64,000 nucleotides of DNA, from assembly GCF_050402865.1 (NCBI RefSeq), contig NZ_BAABMF010000004.1:124001-188000 (forward strand), in the 5' to 3' direction. The notes beneath the pieces were generated by a model. The model was not told where the DNA came from. It worked only from the letters and a program-made list of their open reading frames with translations, and searched no databases. The position numbers and the translations under genes are program-made. The stretch is from Clostridium_AF sediminicola. GTDB lineage: Bacteria > Bacillota > Clostridia > Clostridiales > Clostridiaceae. This document shows, piece after piece, positions 33,911 to 43,700 of this stretch; the first letter of the stretch is position 1, and every line of letters starts with the position of its first letter.

Positions 33911-35674
33911 ATGGATATATTAGTAGTAATAGTATATTTTGCATTTCTAGTAGCAATAGGTTGGTTATTTAGAACATTTACATCTTCTACAAGTGATTAC
34001 TTTAGAGGCGGAGGAAAGATGTTATGGTGGATGGTAGGAGCTACGGCATTTATGACGCAGTTTAGTGCATGGACATTTACGGCAGCTGCAGGAAAGGCTT
34101 TTACTGATGGATGGGCAGTAGTAATCATCTTTTTTGGTAACGCGGTAGGTTATTTATGTAACTATTTATTCTTTGCCGCAAAAGCAAGACAGATGAGAGT
34201 TGTTACTCCAATAGAGGGTATCAGATTGAGATATGGTAAAGTGAATGAGCAGGTATTTACTTGGGCAACTATGCCATCAAGTATTTTATCGGCAGGTATA
34301 TGGCTGAATGCACTAGCTGTATTTGTAAGTGCTGTATTCGATATATCTATCCCTCACACGATTATTGTCACTGGTTTAGTAGTGGTAATAATGTCAGTAA
34401 CAGGAGGGTCTTGGGCAGTAGTAGCTTCTGACTTCATGCAGATGGTAATAATCATGGCAGTGTCTACTGTAGCAACAATAGTAGCCGTGGTGAAATCTGG
34501 TGGGGTTACTCCTATACTAGAAAAAGGATTACCTGATATGCCTATTGTAGGTCAGAATGTTAACTATGTATTTTTATTTGGAGCTTGGGTTATAGCGGTA
34601 TTTGCAAAACAGTTTCTTACTACCAACAATATGATAGATTCATATAGATATATTTGTGCAAAAGATACAAAAAATGCTAGAAAAGCAGCATTACTTGCTT
34701 GTTGTCTGATGTTTATAGGTCCGGTTATCTGGTTTATTCCATCATGGTTTGTGGCAGCAAATTATCCGGATCCATCAACATGGGGACTTGCAATGCTTGG
34801 AAAAAAAGTTAAAGATGCAACTTATTATGTGTTTGTAAGAAATGAGTTGCCTACAGGAATGGTAGGCTTGATGATGTCAGCGGTATTTGCAGCAACTATG
34901 TCATCTATGGATTCTGCCCTTAATAGAAATGCAGGAATCTTTGTTAAGAATTTTTATAGACCTATTATAAATAAGAATGCTGATGACAAGAAAATGTTGA
35001 TTATTAGTAAAATTTTAACGTTAATATTTGGAACAATTATCATTTTCGTAGGATTATTTCTGAACAATCTAAAGGGATCAAGTTTATTTGAGATGATGAT
35101 GATGATTACTACTTTAGTGTCATTCCCAATCTTAATTCCTTCAATTTTAGGATTCTTTGTGAAGAAGACTCCAGACTGGGCTGGTTGGGGAACTGTATTA
35201 GTAGGTATGGCGGTATCATACTTTATTGCCTTTGTAATAACTCCAGAAATGATGCAAAAATTCTTAGGTCTTGCTGAACCACTTACAAGCAGAGAATTTG
35301 GTGATATGAGATCCATTACTTTAGGTGTAGCACTTCATCTTGGAATCACAATGACCTTTTTCTTAATGTCACAATTATTCTATAAGGGACATTCAGAGGA
35401 AAGGCAAAAAGAGGTAGACTTATTCTTCTACAATACAAATACCGAAGTAGTAGCTGATTATGACGATGAAACAGAAGTGGATAATAAGCAAAGGTTGATG
35501 TTGGGAAGACTTATCCAGGCAGGAGGAGCTGGTATCATTGCACTTCTGTTAATACCAAATCCACTTTGGGGGAGAATAGTTTTCATTGCAGTGGGTGGAA
35601 TAGTCCTTCTTGTGGGAACTGTGCTAGTAAAATCTGTAACTGTTGTTGAGAAAAAAACAATTGAGCTTAAATAA
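33911..35674 (+). CDS. Sodium:solute symporter (SSS family), module copy 2
   Basis: This 587-residue SSS carrier aligns end to end with the 8009 protein but with many more substitutions than the lyase or SDR pairs (for example TAAAGKAFTDGWAVVIIFFGN for the copy 1 TGAAGKAFTDGFSIVILFF). The sodium-site region FAATMSSMDSALNRNAGIF is unchanged. Divergence lies partly in membrane helices lining the substrate path, so the two carriers may prefer different oligouronates (inference). AAGGGG precedes ATG 33911, and a strong terminator follows. Confidence 0.85.
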   Translation: MDILVVIVYFAFLVAIGWLFRTFTSSTSDYFRGGGKMLWWMVGATAFMTQFSAWTFTAAAGKAFTDGWAVVIIFFGNAVGYLCNYLFFAAKARQMRVVTPIEGIRLRYGKVNEQVFTWATMPSSILSAGIWLNALAVFVSAVFDISIPHTIIVTGLVVVIMSVTGGSWAVVASDFMQMVIIMAVSTVATIVAVVKSGGVTPILEKGLPDMPIVGQNVNYVFLFGAWVIAVFAKQFLTTNNMIDSYRYICAKDTKNARKAALLACCLMFIGPVIWFIPSWFVAANYPDPSTWGLAMLGKKVKDATYYVFVRNELPTGMVGLMMSAVFAATMSSMDSALNRNAGIFVKNFYRPIINKNADDKKMLIISKILTLIFGTIIIFVGLFLNNLKGSSLFEMMMMITTLVSFPILIPSILGFFVKKTPDWAGWGTVLVGMAVSYFIAFVITPEMMQKFLGLAEPLTSREFGDMRSITLGVALHLGITMTFFLMSQLFYKGHSEERQKEVDLFFYNTNTEVVADYDDETEVDNKQRLMLGRLIQAGGAGIIALLLIPNPLWGRIVFIAVGGIVLLVGTVLVKSVTVVEKKTIELK

Positions 35675-35721
35675 GGGGTACAAAATAGCTTTTCTATTTT
35701 AATTATAAAATTTATTATATT

Positions 35722-35745
35722 AAAAACGGCTATTAAGCCGTTTTT
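35722..35745 (+). terminator. Rho-independent terminator after symporter copy 2
   Basis: AAAAACGGCT (35722-35731), loop ATTA, AGCCGTTTTT (35736-35745), then AATGTTTTTT. It ends module copy 2. Confidence 0.9.
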
Positions 35746-35866
35746 AATGTTTTTTCATCTTTTAAGAAGTCTAATAATTCATTTATTCTAACTATTGCTT
35801 TTATTTTGACAAATTTGTCTTTAAAAACATACGAATAAAGATATTGTAATACAAAAGATTGCGGAG

Positions 35867-35898
35867 TACTACACAGATGATAATGCTGATGAATTAAA
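35867..35898. repeat. 32-base repeat, left copy, before kduI
   Basis: TACTACACAGATGATAATGC and the next 12 bases recur at 37022-37053 with one difference (A for G). In frame it reads EYYTDDNADELK followed by a stop, like the tail of a lost gene. Apart from this and the terminator, 35675-36068 shows no gene. Confidence 0.65.
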
Positions 35899-36068
35899 AT
35901 CATAAAAAATCAAAAATGTTAAGCTTTTATTTTATTAACACAAACCATGTTATTTTCCTTCACTGTGATTATTTTGTTGAGTTTGGTTATCTATAGAATG
36001 CCATAATGGAGGAAAAAATAAAAGCCTAACGGCTAAAATAATATATATACTCAGGAGGATTAATTAAT

Positions 36069-36899
36069 ATGGAAGTTAGATATTCGTCACATCCAGATGA
36101 TTCAAAATTTTATGGAACAGAGGAATTAAGAGAAAACTATTTAATAGCAGATCTATTTGTACCAGGAGAAATGAAATTAGTATATAGCCACATTGATAGG
36201 ATAATAGTAGGAAGTGTTTGTCCTGCAGATAAAGTACTTGTATTAGAAGGGAGAAAAGAGCTTGCAGCTGACTTTTTCTTACAAAGAAGAGAACTAGGCA
36301 TAATCAACATTGGTGGAGCAGGAGCAGTCACCTTAGATGGAAAAGTTTTTGAATTAGGTGAAAAAGATGGTCTTTATGTAGGAATGGGAATCAGAGAGGT
36401 TAAATTTGAGAGCAAAGATGCTAAAAAACCAGCAAAATTCTATATTAACAGTGCACCAGCACACAAAACTTATCCAACAGTTAAAATAGAGATTAGCAAG
36501 GCTAACCCAGTTAAATTGGGAAGCGCAGAGCAAGCAAATATTAGAACAATTTATCAATATGTACATCCTGCAGTATGTGAAAGTTGTCAATTAGTTATGG
36601 GATTAACTATATTAGAACAAGGAAGTATTTGGAACACAATGCCTTCACATACTCATGAGAGAAGAATGGAAGTTTATTTATACTTCGATATGGATGAAGA
36701 AACAGCAGTATTCCATATGATGGGACAAGCAAATGAAACTAGACACATTGTTATGAGAAACGAACAAGCTGTAATTTCACCTAGCTGGTCTATTCATTCT
36801 GGAGTTGGAACCAAGAGTTACACATTTATCTGGGGAATGATTGGAGAGAATCAAACATTCACTGATATGGATAACATTGCTATGAAAGATTTATACTAA
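36069..36899 (+). CDS. kduI: 5-keto-4-deoxyuronate isomerase KduI
   Basis: This 276-residue protein has KduI-type cupin zinc ligands H194, H196, E201 and H243 (MPSHTHERRMEVYLYF and SWSIHSGVG) and the N-terminal MEVRYSSHPDD. It isomerises 5-keto-4-deoxyuronate (4-deoxy-L-threo-5-hexosulose uronate) to 2,5-diketo-3-deoxygluconate, which KduD (24113) then reduces. This route is the one used for galacturonate- or glucuronate-derived products. CAGGAGG precedes ATG 36069. It is a single gene with the tail of a lost kduD after it. Confidence 0.95.
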   Translation: MEVRYSSHPDDSKFYGTEELRENYLIADLFVPGEMKLVYSHIDRIIVGSVCPADKVLVLEGRKELAADFFLQRRELGIINIGGAGAVTLDGKVFELGEKDGLYVGMGIREVKFESKDAKKPAKFYINSAPAHKTYPTVKIEISKANPVKLGSAEQANIRTIYQYVHPAVCESCQLVMGLTILEQGSIWNTMPSHTHERRMEVYLYFDMDEETAVFHMMGQANETRHIVMRNEQAVISPSWSIHSGVGTKSYTFIWGMIGENQTFTDMDNIAMKDLY

Positions 36900-36918
36900 T
36901 AGCATCATAAGCTCTGAT

Positions 36919-36969
36919 TATATGAATGAACACATTCTTGCAATTGATGGTGGTTTGTTAGTCAGATAA
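36919..36969 (+). pseudogene. 3' remnant of a kduD gene
   Basis: The frame YMNEHILAIDGGLLVR followed by TAA matches the KduD end YINGYTIAVDGGWLAR at 24827-24874. Only the last 16 codons persist, directly after kduI, the usual place for kduD. Confidence 0.75.
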
Positions 36970-37021
36970 TAAATATGGGAAGTTAACCCTAATTATTCAT
37001 AGATTAAAAAATATCACTGGA

Positions 37022-37053
37022 TACTACACAAATGATAATGCTGATGAATTAAA
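37022..37053. repeat. 32-base repeat, right copy, after kduI
   Basis: Second copy of the element at 35867-35898, so kduI is bracketed by direct repeats about 1.15 kb apart. Confidence 0.65.
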
Positions 37054-37119
37054 TATATGCAGAGTAATGATATAATAATTAATTATATTTTTATCATGAA
37101 TATACAAAGGAGATAATCT

Positions 37120-38067
37120 ATGTTAGAAAATTTTATATTTAGTATTAGTATTGCAACGCCCATATTCTGTGTAATGTGTATAGGTTATATGTTAAAGAAA
37201 AAAAGAGTAATTGACAATAACTTTATAAAAACTGCAAATATCATTATCTTTAATGTAGCGTTACCTATCAAGTTGTTTAATGATGTGTCAAAAACCTCAT
37301 TTGATCAATATTTTGATGTTACATTTATATCATTTATTATATTAGGAACTGTATTAAGTGTTGTGATAATTTGGATATTAGCTTTATTGCTTATTAAAAA
37401 GAAATCTCAGATAGGAGCATTTATTCATAGCTCTTTTAGAGGTAATTTTTTATACATAGGATTATCACTTATGGAGAATATAACAGGTGCAATAGGATTA
37501 AAAGCACCTTTAGCTATTGCAATAATAATACCATTATATAATATATTAGCTATCATTATACTTACTTCTACAGACGAAAAAAGAGAATCTAAAGTAAGTA
37601 TTAAAGGAACCATTTATAATATAGCTAAAAATCCATTGATTATTGCTATATTTATGGGGGCTGTAGTATCACTTTCAGGATTAGCATTACCAGTAATAAT
37701 AACAAGAACTATGAGTTATTTCAAAGCTCTTGCAACCCCATTAGCATTAATTACAATAGGAGCTTCTTTTAATTTACAGAAGTCGGTAGAAAATTTAGGA
37801 GTATCATTTCTAGCAAGCGCAATAAAATTAGTTATTATACCGTTAATAGCCGTTAGTTTAGCTATAGGAATTGGTTTTCAAAATGATGATATATTATTAA
37901 TTTATGTACTATTTGGTGTTCCAAGCGCTACGATTTCCTACATTATGACAGCTGCAATGAATGGAGATAAGGACCTGAGTGCGAATATAATTATGATAAC
38001 AACAATCTTATCAGTATTTTCAATGACTCTATTTGTGTTTTTCTTCAAGACTATAGGCATTATATAA
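37120..38067 (+). CDS. AEC-family (auxin efflux carrier-like) transporter
   Basis: This 315-residue membrane protein has about ten helices in two inverted halves. The N-terminal FCVMCIGYMLKKKRVID, NIIIFNVALPIKLF with the half-break NVALP, SSFRGNFLYIGL, and the second-half ATPLALITIGASF and FGVPSATISYIM are typical of the AEC family. Members carry organic acids or export products. Located after kduI, it may move a uronate or acid product, but the substrate is unknown. AAAGGAG precedes ATG 37120. Confidence 0.88.
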   Translation: MLENFIFSISIATPIFCVMCIGYMLKKKRVIDNNFIKTANIIIFNVALPIKLFNDVSKTSFDQYFDVTFISFIILGTVLSVVIIWILALLLIKKKSQIGAFIHSSFRGNFLYIGLSLMENITGAIGLKAPLAIAIIIPLYNILAIIILTSTDEKRESKVSIKGTIYNIAKNPLIIAIFMGAVVSLSGLALPVIITRTMSYFKALATPLALITIGASFNLQKSVENLGVSFLASAIKLVIIPLIAVSLAIGIGFQNDDILLIYVLFGVPSATISYIMTAAMNGDKDLSANIIMITTILSVFSMTLFVFFFKTIGII

Positions 38068-38103
38068 ATAGTAGTATATAGAGTTTAGTCGCAAAGTAAA
38101 GTG

Positions 38104-38166
38104 CTCCCTCTTAAGTAGATACGGTTTAAAAAACTGTTAAAATTTACTTGAAAGGGAGTGTTTTTT
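38104..38166 (+). terminator. Long inverted repeat with T-run after the AEC gene
   Basis: CTCCCTCTTAAGTA (38104-38117) pairs with TACTTGAAAGGGAG (38145-38158), two mismatches, followed by TGTTTTTT. It reads as a terminator with a long loop. The sequence also resembles the end of an IS3-type element, but no transposase is visible. Confidence 0.5.
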
Positions 38167-38281
38167 ATATATCAAAGAAAGTATAAATTTTAATGAAGAA
38201 TGTTTAAAACAAGGTTATAATAGTGACAAGTGACAAGTGAACTCAAAAGTGAGTTTTCAGAAAACATTATAGGGAGAAATT

Positions 38282-38701
38282 ATGAGAGTATATGCGTCTG
38301 TAAAGCAACTAGGAAAGAAAAATAATTTTATAACTAAGCAGGAGATAGAAATCAATGATGATATTTATACATTAAAGGATTTTATTACCCATATAGTTTT
38401 AGATAATGTTAACAAATATAATGAAAAGCAAAGAGAAAATCAAATACTAGATTACCTTTCTGATAAAGTGATTGTTGAGAATTCTAAGGTTGGTAAAATC
38501 AATTTTGGATTCTGTTATAATGAGAAAAAAGCAAAGCAGAAACAAGCTATTGAGACGGCACTTCTTGCTTTTAATGATGGAATTTATAGAGTATTTATTA
38601 ATGATGAAGAGATAGAAGATATAGAGGAAAGTATATATTTAAAAGAAGATGATAACATAACTTTTGTGCGATTGGTAATGTTGGCAGGAAGATTATGGTG
38701 A
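38282..38701 (+). CDS. Small partner protein of the DUF4132 protein, unknown function
   Basis: This 139-residue protein is not recognised. It reads as a mixed alpha/beta domain: an N-terminal strand (RVYASVKQLG), a helix (TLKDFITHIVLDNVNKY), GKINFGFCYNEKKAKQKQAI, AFNDGIYRVFINDEE, and an end rich in conserved-looking hydrophobics (FVRLVMLAGRLW). GGGAG lies 4 bases upstream of ATG 38282, and the giant DUF4132 gene starts 8 bases after its stop, so the two are cotranscribed and likely act together. Confidence 0.65.
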   Translation: MRVYASVKQLGKKNNFITKQEIEINDDIYTLKDFITHIVLDNVNKYNEKQRENQILDYLSDKVIVENSKVGKINFGFCYNEKKAKQKQAIETALLAFNDGIYRVFINDEEIEDIEESIYLKEDDNITFVRLVMLAGRLW

Positions 38702-38709
38702 GGTGAGAG

Positions 38710-41700
38710 ATGAATATGTTTAAAGAGTTTATCAAAACAGTTAATCCACGGTATAAGAAAATAATTATGCTTATTGAATTGGCTAGTAAGAATAAAAACT
38801 TTATTGAAAGAGAAGAAGCTAAAAAACAGTTGAAGAATATGTTACTTACTGATGACATTAAAGCTATTCAGGATATATTTATAGGGGATCATTATTCTAT
38901 TTTATTACATATTTTTGGGGATGAATGGGCCAAGAAAGCAAAGTATCTATGGGACCACTCAACTGAGTATACTTATATGAATGATATATTGCGAAGGTCC
39001 TTTAGAAGTAGTAAGGATTCTTTGATATATATTAATAATAATATTGATATTTTAATTGATTTGATTCAATTAAAAGAAAAAAAATTTACTCTTGATGATT
39101 ATTTAGAGGGGAAGTATAGAGAAAAATATTTTGTGGATGGAAGAGTTATTTCAGAATTAATAGCTATGGAAATTAATAAGGGTAATAATGAGATATTTAA
39201 CAAAATTAAAGATAAAATAAATGGTGATAATAATACATTTGTTATAACAAGAGAGATTATTAGCGGATTATTAAAGGCAAAACGAGAAGAAGGGTGGCAG
39301 CTTATTGGAAAACTTTTATTGGCTGCAAAATTACAAGAAGGATTACGTCAAAGTATTTTGGAAAGTATTGATGAGTGTCAGCTAGGGGCATTTATATATA
39401 TTTATAAAATTATATTAGATAATAATCTAAGTAGGTTTAGTTCGGTTGTAAGAGCATTTGATACATGGACAGGTCTATCTATCACTGCACAGAAAGCGTC
39501 TTCTATTAAAAAATGCTTCACTATTGGATATGAATGTCTTACTGAGGATAGTTTAAGAAAGAACTATCTCCAATCAGATGATAATTTACAAATATATATG
39601 GCATTATGGGCGCAAGGGGTTATTGAAGTAGTTGATGTAGAATCAATGATAGATGGATTAATGAAAAGCAATAAAAAGAATAAACAACTCACTGGTCTTT
39701 ATTTTTTAAATCAAACTGGTAATAAATTTTTTGAATCAGCTGTTGCTATGAAATATTTAGATATAGATGAAGAGGAAGTATTAGCATGGGTACTTCGTAA
39801 TGCTGTCCTTTATGAAGGTTATGGTTATAAATATGTTTTAAATGAATATAATCGTATCTTTGGCTTTTCAATTGTGAAAAAAAGAGAGATATACTTGGAA
39901 TTCAAAAAACTTCTTGATAACATGCCTAAAAAGGAGAAAATTTATTCACCAAGTGTATTTCCATGGGGTGAAGTAGTTTTGAGAGCTGAAGATGTCATTG
40001 GTATGATGAGTATGCAGTTAAGTAATGATGACACGGATGAGGATTTAGTGGATGATATACTGTTGTATTCCAAAAGAATGAGTGTGGATGTGAGAGAAAA
40101 TATTTTGGATTATGTAATTCGAAATCCAAGAACAGTTAAGCAAAGAGAGTGGTTATTTGATAGATTGTCAGATCGTAGTTTTAATATACGTAAAAAGGCG
40201 GTTAAAAGTATTGAGAAACTTGCTATTAATGATGCTGAATATTTGAAATTTGAAGATATGCTAAAGACAAAGAATGGTGATTTAAAAAAGCTTTTGATTA
40301 ATTTACTTTTAAAGAGAGAACCAGAGAAGATTAGCCAAATGCTTCAAAGAATTTTGCGTAATGATAACGAAAATAGAAGAGAAGCGGGGCTTGATATGCT
40401 TCGTGTTCTTAAAGAAGATGAAAAGCGGAAATATTTATATGAAAAGGGAATTCAGATAGCAAATTTACATGATGATTATAGTGAAAAAGAACTTTTGATT
40501 TTGAACAAGATGAAGGATAAAACTTTAGATGAATACTCTGAGGAGAATGGATTCGGATTAGTCAATAAGGATAAAACATTTGAAGCACCTACAATAGAGT
40601 TTAATGAATGCTTTGATATAGCAAAGGTATTTTCAATGAAGGAAAATGATATAGTTCAGCTTTTTCAAGAACTTTCCCTTTTGATTGATGAAAACCGTGA
40701 ATATGAATATACAGAGGTTTGGGGCAGTGGAAGAAATGAAAAAACAGTTCTTGGTAGTGGTTATTGTATTAATCCAATTGTTTATAAAGAGGATAGAGAT
40801 TATCATTTGGAGGATTATCCATTAGCTAAAGTATGGAAGGAATTTTTCAAAAGGAAAGAACTGTCCCCATGTAATTTGCTACAATTGTATTTTGTAATTG
40901 ACAGACATAAATTCGAAGATGTGAATGATTGGTATTTAAAATTATTGAACAAGCTATTTCCTATGAAAACTGTGTATAAATCATTGGAAAAGTTAAGAGA
41001 TATTCCATATATAGGACACATAAAGGAGCTTTTAGGAGCTCTTAAATATGAATACCATGGCAATGAATTTTATAAAATAGCCAAAGATGTAATGAAATAT
41101 ATCCTAAAAAAAGTACCGGAAGAAAACTTCACAAAATACTATTTCAAAGACGAGAATAGAGGATATTTTTATGGTAATAGAAAAGATATTTTTGTTAATG
41201 CACCTGAAATATCGTTTTGGGATAGATGGATGCAGCAATATGAGTCAGATAAAAACTTTTTAGAATCCTTTGCTATACGATATGCTTATTACAAGAAGGC
41301 AGAGTATAAATCATATGGGTATATTTCTATAAATGACTGGGATAAAGCTAAAAAGTTAGGATTACAGGTTGATGATGAAGTTTTGTTGGAACTTATTGCT
41401 CGTCCTAATTCTAGTACTCATATTAGAAATTTGACTAATAATTACAGTTATGGACGTAGGGAAAAGATTGATAGCCCTTATATTACAGAGAAACTAGATA
41501 AAGTTTTGAGCCGAATACTTCAGTTAGAACTAAAACGTGGTGATATTCCAACGGAAGTTAGTCATCTTGCAGGAAATATTGGTAAATTCTATGGAACACA
41601 CTTTTTTATTGATTTAATAGTAGGTCTTGGTAAAGAACCTTTTGTGAGAGGGTACTCATATATTGGCTCAGATGGTGGAACTAAAAAAGAGATGTTCAGC

Positions 41701-43596
41701 AAATTACTTAAGAATTCATATCCAACAGAAAATGATAATATTGAGAAATTTCGTAAGTGTATGGAAGGTAAGAAAATTAAGGATAGTCGTCTTATTGAAG
41801 GCGCTATGTATGCACCTCAATGGATTGAACTTGTACAGGAATATCTGGGTTGGCCTGGTCTTAAGATGACTTGTTGGTATTTTCATGCTCATGTGAATGA
41901 AAGTTTTTCTGCTGAAAAAGAGACGGTTGTTGCCAGATATTCTTCAATAACACCTCAAGCTTTTAATGATGGGACTTTTGATAAAAACTGGTTTTTGGAA
42001 GCTTATGAAACTATTGGTGAAGAGCGATTCAAACAGGTTTACAAAGCGTCAAAATATATTTCAGCTGGTGGTAATCATAAAAGATCGCAGATGTACACGG
42101 ATGCAGCCCTTGGAAAGATTGATAAGGAGGAATTTAAAGAGTTAATTATAAGAACTAGAAATAAAGATAAATTGATGGCATTTGGTTTGGTGCCATTAGA
42201 GAAAAATAGAGATGAGGATATACTTAAGCGATACGATTATATTCAGCAGTTTATAAAAGAAAGTAAAAAGTATGGATCAATGAGAAGAGCTAGTGAAGGA
42301 AAAGCTGCTAATATTGCATTGGCGAATCTCGCCATGACAACTGGTTTTAGTGATGTAAGCAGATTAATCTGGAATGTAGAAATAATGAAGATAGATTGGA
42401 TAAAAGAGTTTTATAAACCTAGAGAAGTTCAAGATGTTGAAATATATCTCCACATTAATGAAGATGGAGAGGCTTCAATCATAACTATGAAAAAGGATAA
42501 AAAGCTGAAAAATATTCCAAGTAGGCTAAAGAAAGAGTCTTATATTATTGAGATTAAGGAACTACAGAAATATTTGAAAGAGCAGAAGATTAGAGCACGA
42601 TTACTTTTCGAAGAGTTTATGAATAAGGGGGAGGCGTTTACATTTGAGGAAATCAAAAATATTGGACGACATCCTGTACTAAAGGGTATTATTAAAGATT
42701 TGGTTTTAATGAGCCATAACAAATTTGGATTCTTAGACGAAAATAATATTAATGCAATAGATGGAGAGGAAATAAAACTTTCTCAAAATGATGAAGTAAG
42801 AATTGCTCATAGTTATGACTTATATAAAAGTGGACAATGGAGCAGGTTACAAGAGTATATATATGTAAATAAGATAAAGCAGCCATTCAAACAGGTTTTT
42901 AGAGAACTTTATGTACCAACTGAGGATGAATTGTTAGAAGGCACACTTTCTAGAAGATATTCAGGTCATCAAGTACAACCACAAAAAACTGTTGCTCTTT
43001 TAAGAACTAGAGGTTGGACAGTGAGTTATGAGGAAGGACTGCAAAAGGTTTATCATGATGAGGATATTATTGCAACTGTGTATGCAATGGCAGATTGGTT
43101 TTCGCCGGCTGATATTGAATCACCAACCCTTGAAACAGTTCATTTTTATAATAGAAAAACATATAAATCTATAAAGATTGATGATATTCAGAAAAAAATC
43201 TTTTCTGAAGTAATGCGTGATTTGGATTTAGTGGTTAGTATGGCTCATGTAGGAGGCGTAGATCCTGAAGCTAGTCTGTCAACTGTTGATATGAGGGCGG
43301 CTATTGTTAGAGAATCCGTTAGACTGTTTAAACTAGACAATGTTAGAATCGAAGGGTCACATTGCTTTATCAAAGGAAAGTATGGTGATTATACTGTTCA
43401 TCTTGGCAGCGCGATGGTTCATAAAATGGCTAAAGGAGCTATTTATATTGTACCAGTTCACAGTGCCCATAGAGGACGAATTTTTTTACCTTTCCTTGAT
43501 GAAGATCCAAAAACAACGGAAGTTCTTTCAAAGATTTTGCTGCTAGCGGAGGATAATAAGATTAAGGATCCAAGTATATTGGATCAGTTTATTTAG
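38710..43596 (+). CDS. Giant DUF4132-domain protein (1628 residues)
   Basis: The large cytoplasmic protein has no signal peptide or membrane helix. The first ~650 residues look like HEAT/armadillo-type helical repeats (for example VRENILDYVIRNPRTV, REWLFDRLSDRSFNIRKKAVKSIEK). The C-terminal third carries the DUF4132 region (YDLYKSGQWSRLQEYI, LLRTRGWTVSYEEGL, YAMADWFSPADIE) and ends with a compact domain (RIEGSHCFIKGKYGDYTVHLG, IVPVHSAHRGRIFLPF). Related proteins (E. coli YehI/MolR) have no agreed role. The gene follows its small partner by 8 bases with RBS GAGGTGAGAG. Possible jobs include a scaffold in stress or defence; none is shown. Confidence 0.75.
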   Translation: MNMFKEFIKTVNPRYKKIIMLIELASKNKNFIEREEAKKQLKNMLLTDDIKAIQDIFIGDHYSILLHIFGDEWAKKAKYLWDHSTEYTYMNDILRRSFRSSKDSLIYINNNIDILIDLIQLKEKKFTLDDYLEGKYREKYFVDGRVISELIAMEINKGNNEIFNKIKDKINGDNNTFVITREIISGLLKAKREEGWQLIGKLLLAAKLQEGLRQSILESIDECQLGAFIYIYKIILDNNLSRFSSVVRAFDTWTGLSITAQKASSIKKCFTIGYECLTEDSLRKNYLQSDDNLQIYMALWAQGVIEVVDVESMIDGLMKSNKKNKQLTGLYFLNQTGNKFFESAVAMKYLDIDEEEVLAWVLRNAVLYEGYGYKYVLNEYNRIFGFSIVKKREIYLEFKKLLDNMPKKEKIYSPSVFPWGEVVLRAEDVIGMMSMQLSNDDTDEDLVDDILLYSKRMSVDVRENILDYVIRNPRTVKQREWLFDRLSDRSFNIRKKAVKSIEKLAINDAEYLKFEDMLKTKNGDLKKLLINLLLKREPEKISQMLQRILRNDNENRREAGLDMLRVLKEDEKRKYLYEKGIQIANLHDDYSEKELLILNKMKDKTLDEYSEENGFGLVNKDKTFEAPTIEFNECFDIAKVFSMKENDIVQLFQELSLLIDENREYEYTEVWGSGRNEKTVLGSGYCINPIVYKEDRDYHLEDYPLAKVWKEFFKRKELSPCNLLQLYFVIDRHKFEDVNDWYLKLLNKLFPMKTVYKSLEKLRDIPYIGHIKELLGALKYEYHGNEFYKIAKDVMKYILKKVPEENFTKYYFKDENRGYFYGNRKDIFVNAPEISFWDRWMQQYESDKNFLESFAIRYAYYKKAEYKSYGYISINDWDKAKKLGLQVDDEVLLELIARPNSSTHIRNLTNNYSYGRREKIDSPYITEKLDKVLSRILQLELKRGDIPTEVSHLAGNIGKFYGTHFFIDLIVGLGKEPFVRGYSYIGSDGGTKKEMFSKLLKNSYPTENDNIEKFRKCMEGKKIKDSRLIEGAMYAPQWIELVQEYLGWPGLKMTCWYFHAHVNESFSAEKETVVARYSSITPQAFNDGTFDKNWFLEAYETIGEERFKQVYKASKYISAGGNHKRSQMYTDAALGKIDKEEFKELIIRTRNKDKLMAFGLVPLEKNRDEDILKRYDYIQQFIKESKKYGSMRRASEGKAANIALANLAMTTGFSDVSRLIWNVEIMKIDWIKEFYKPREVQDVEIYLHINEDGEASIITMKKDKKLKNIPSRLKKESYIIEIKELQKYLKEQKIRARLLFEEFMNKGEAFTFEEIKNIGRHPVLKGIIKDLVLMSHNKFGFLDENNINAIDGEEIKLSQNDEVRIAHSYDLYKSGQWSRLQEYIYVNKIKQPFKQVFRELYVPTEDELLEGTLSRRYSGHQVQPQKTVALLRTRGWTVSYEEGLQKVYHDEDIIATVYAMADWFSPADIESPTLETVHFYNRKTYKSIKIDDIQKKIFSEVMRDLDLVVSMAHVGGVDPEASLSTVDMRAAIVRESVRLFKLDNVRIEGSHCFIKGKYGDYTVHLGSAMVHKMAKGAIYIVPVHSAHRGRIFLPFLDEDPKTTEVLSKILLLAEDNKIKDPSILDQFI

Positions 43597-43700
43597 TTAA
43601 GAGCGTTATGAAAGAATAAAAATGTTTCACTATGGTATAATTTAAATATAAGCAAAAACAAAAAGCTAATAGAGAAGATGAACATGGAGGAATATGTAAT

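Noticed and set aside
38104..38220. Possible IS3-family insertion sequence end after the AEC gene
   Set aside because: The inverted repeat with a T-run is explained by a terminator, and no transposase domain can be read convincingly in the following 100 bases.
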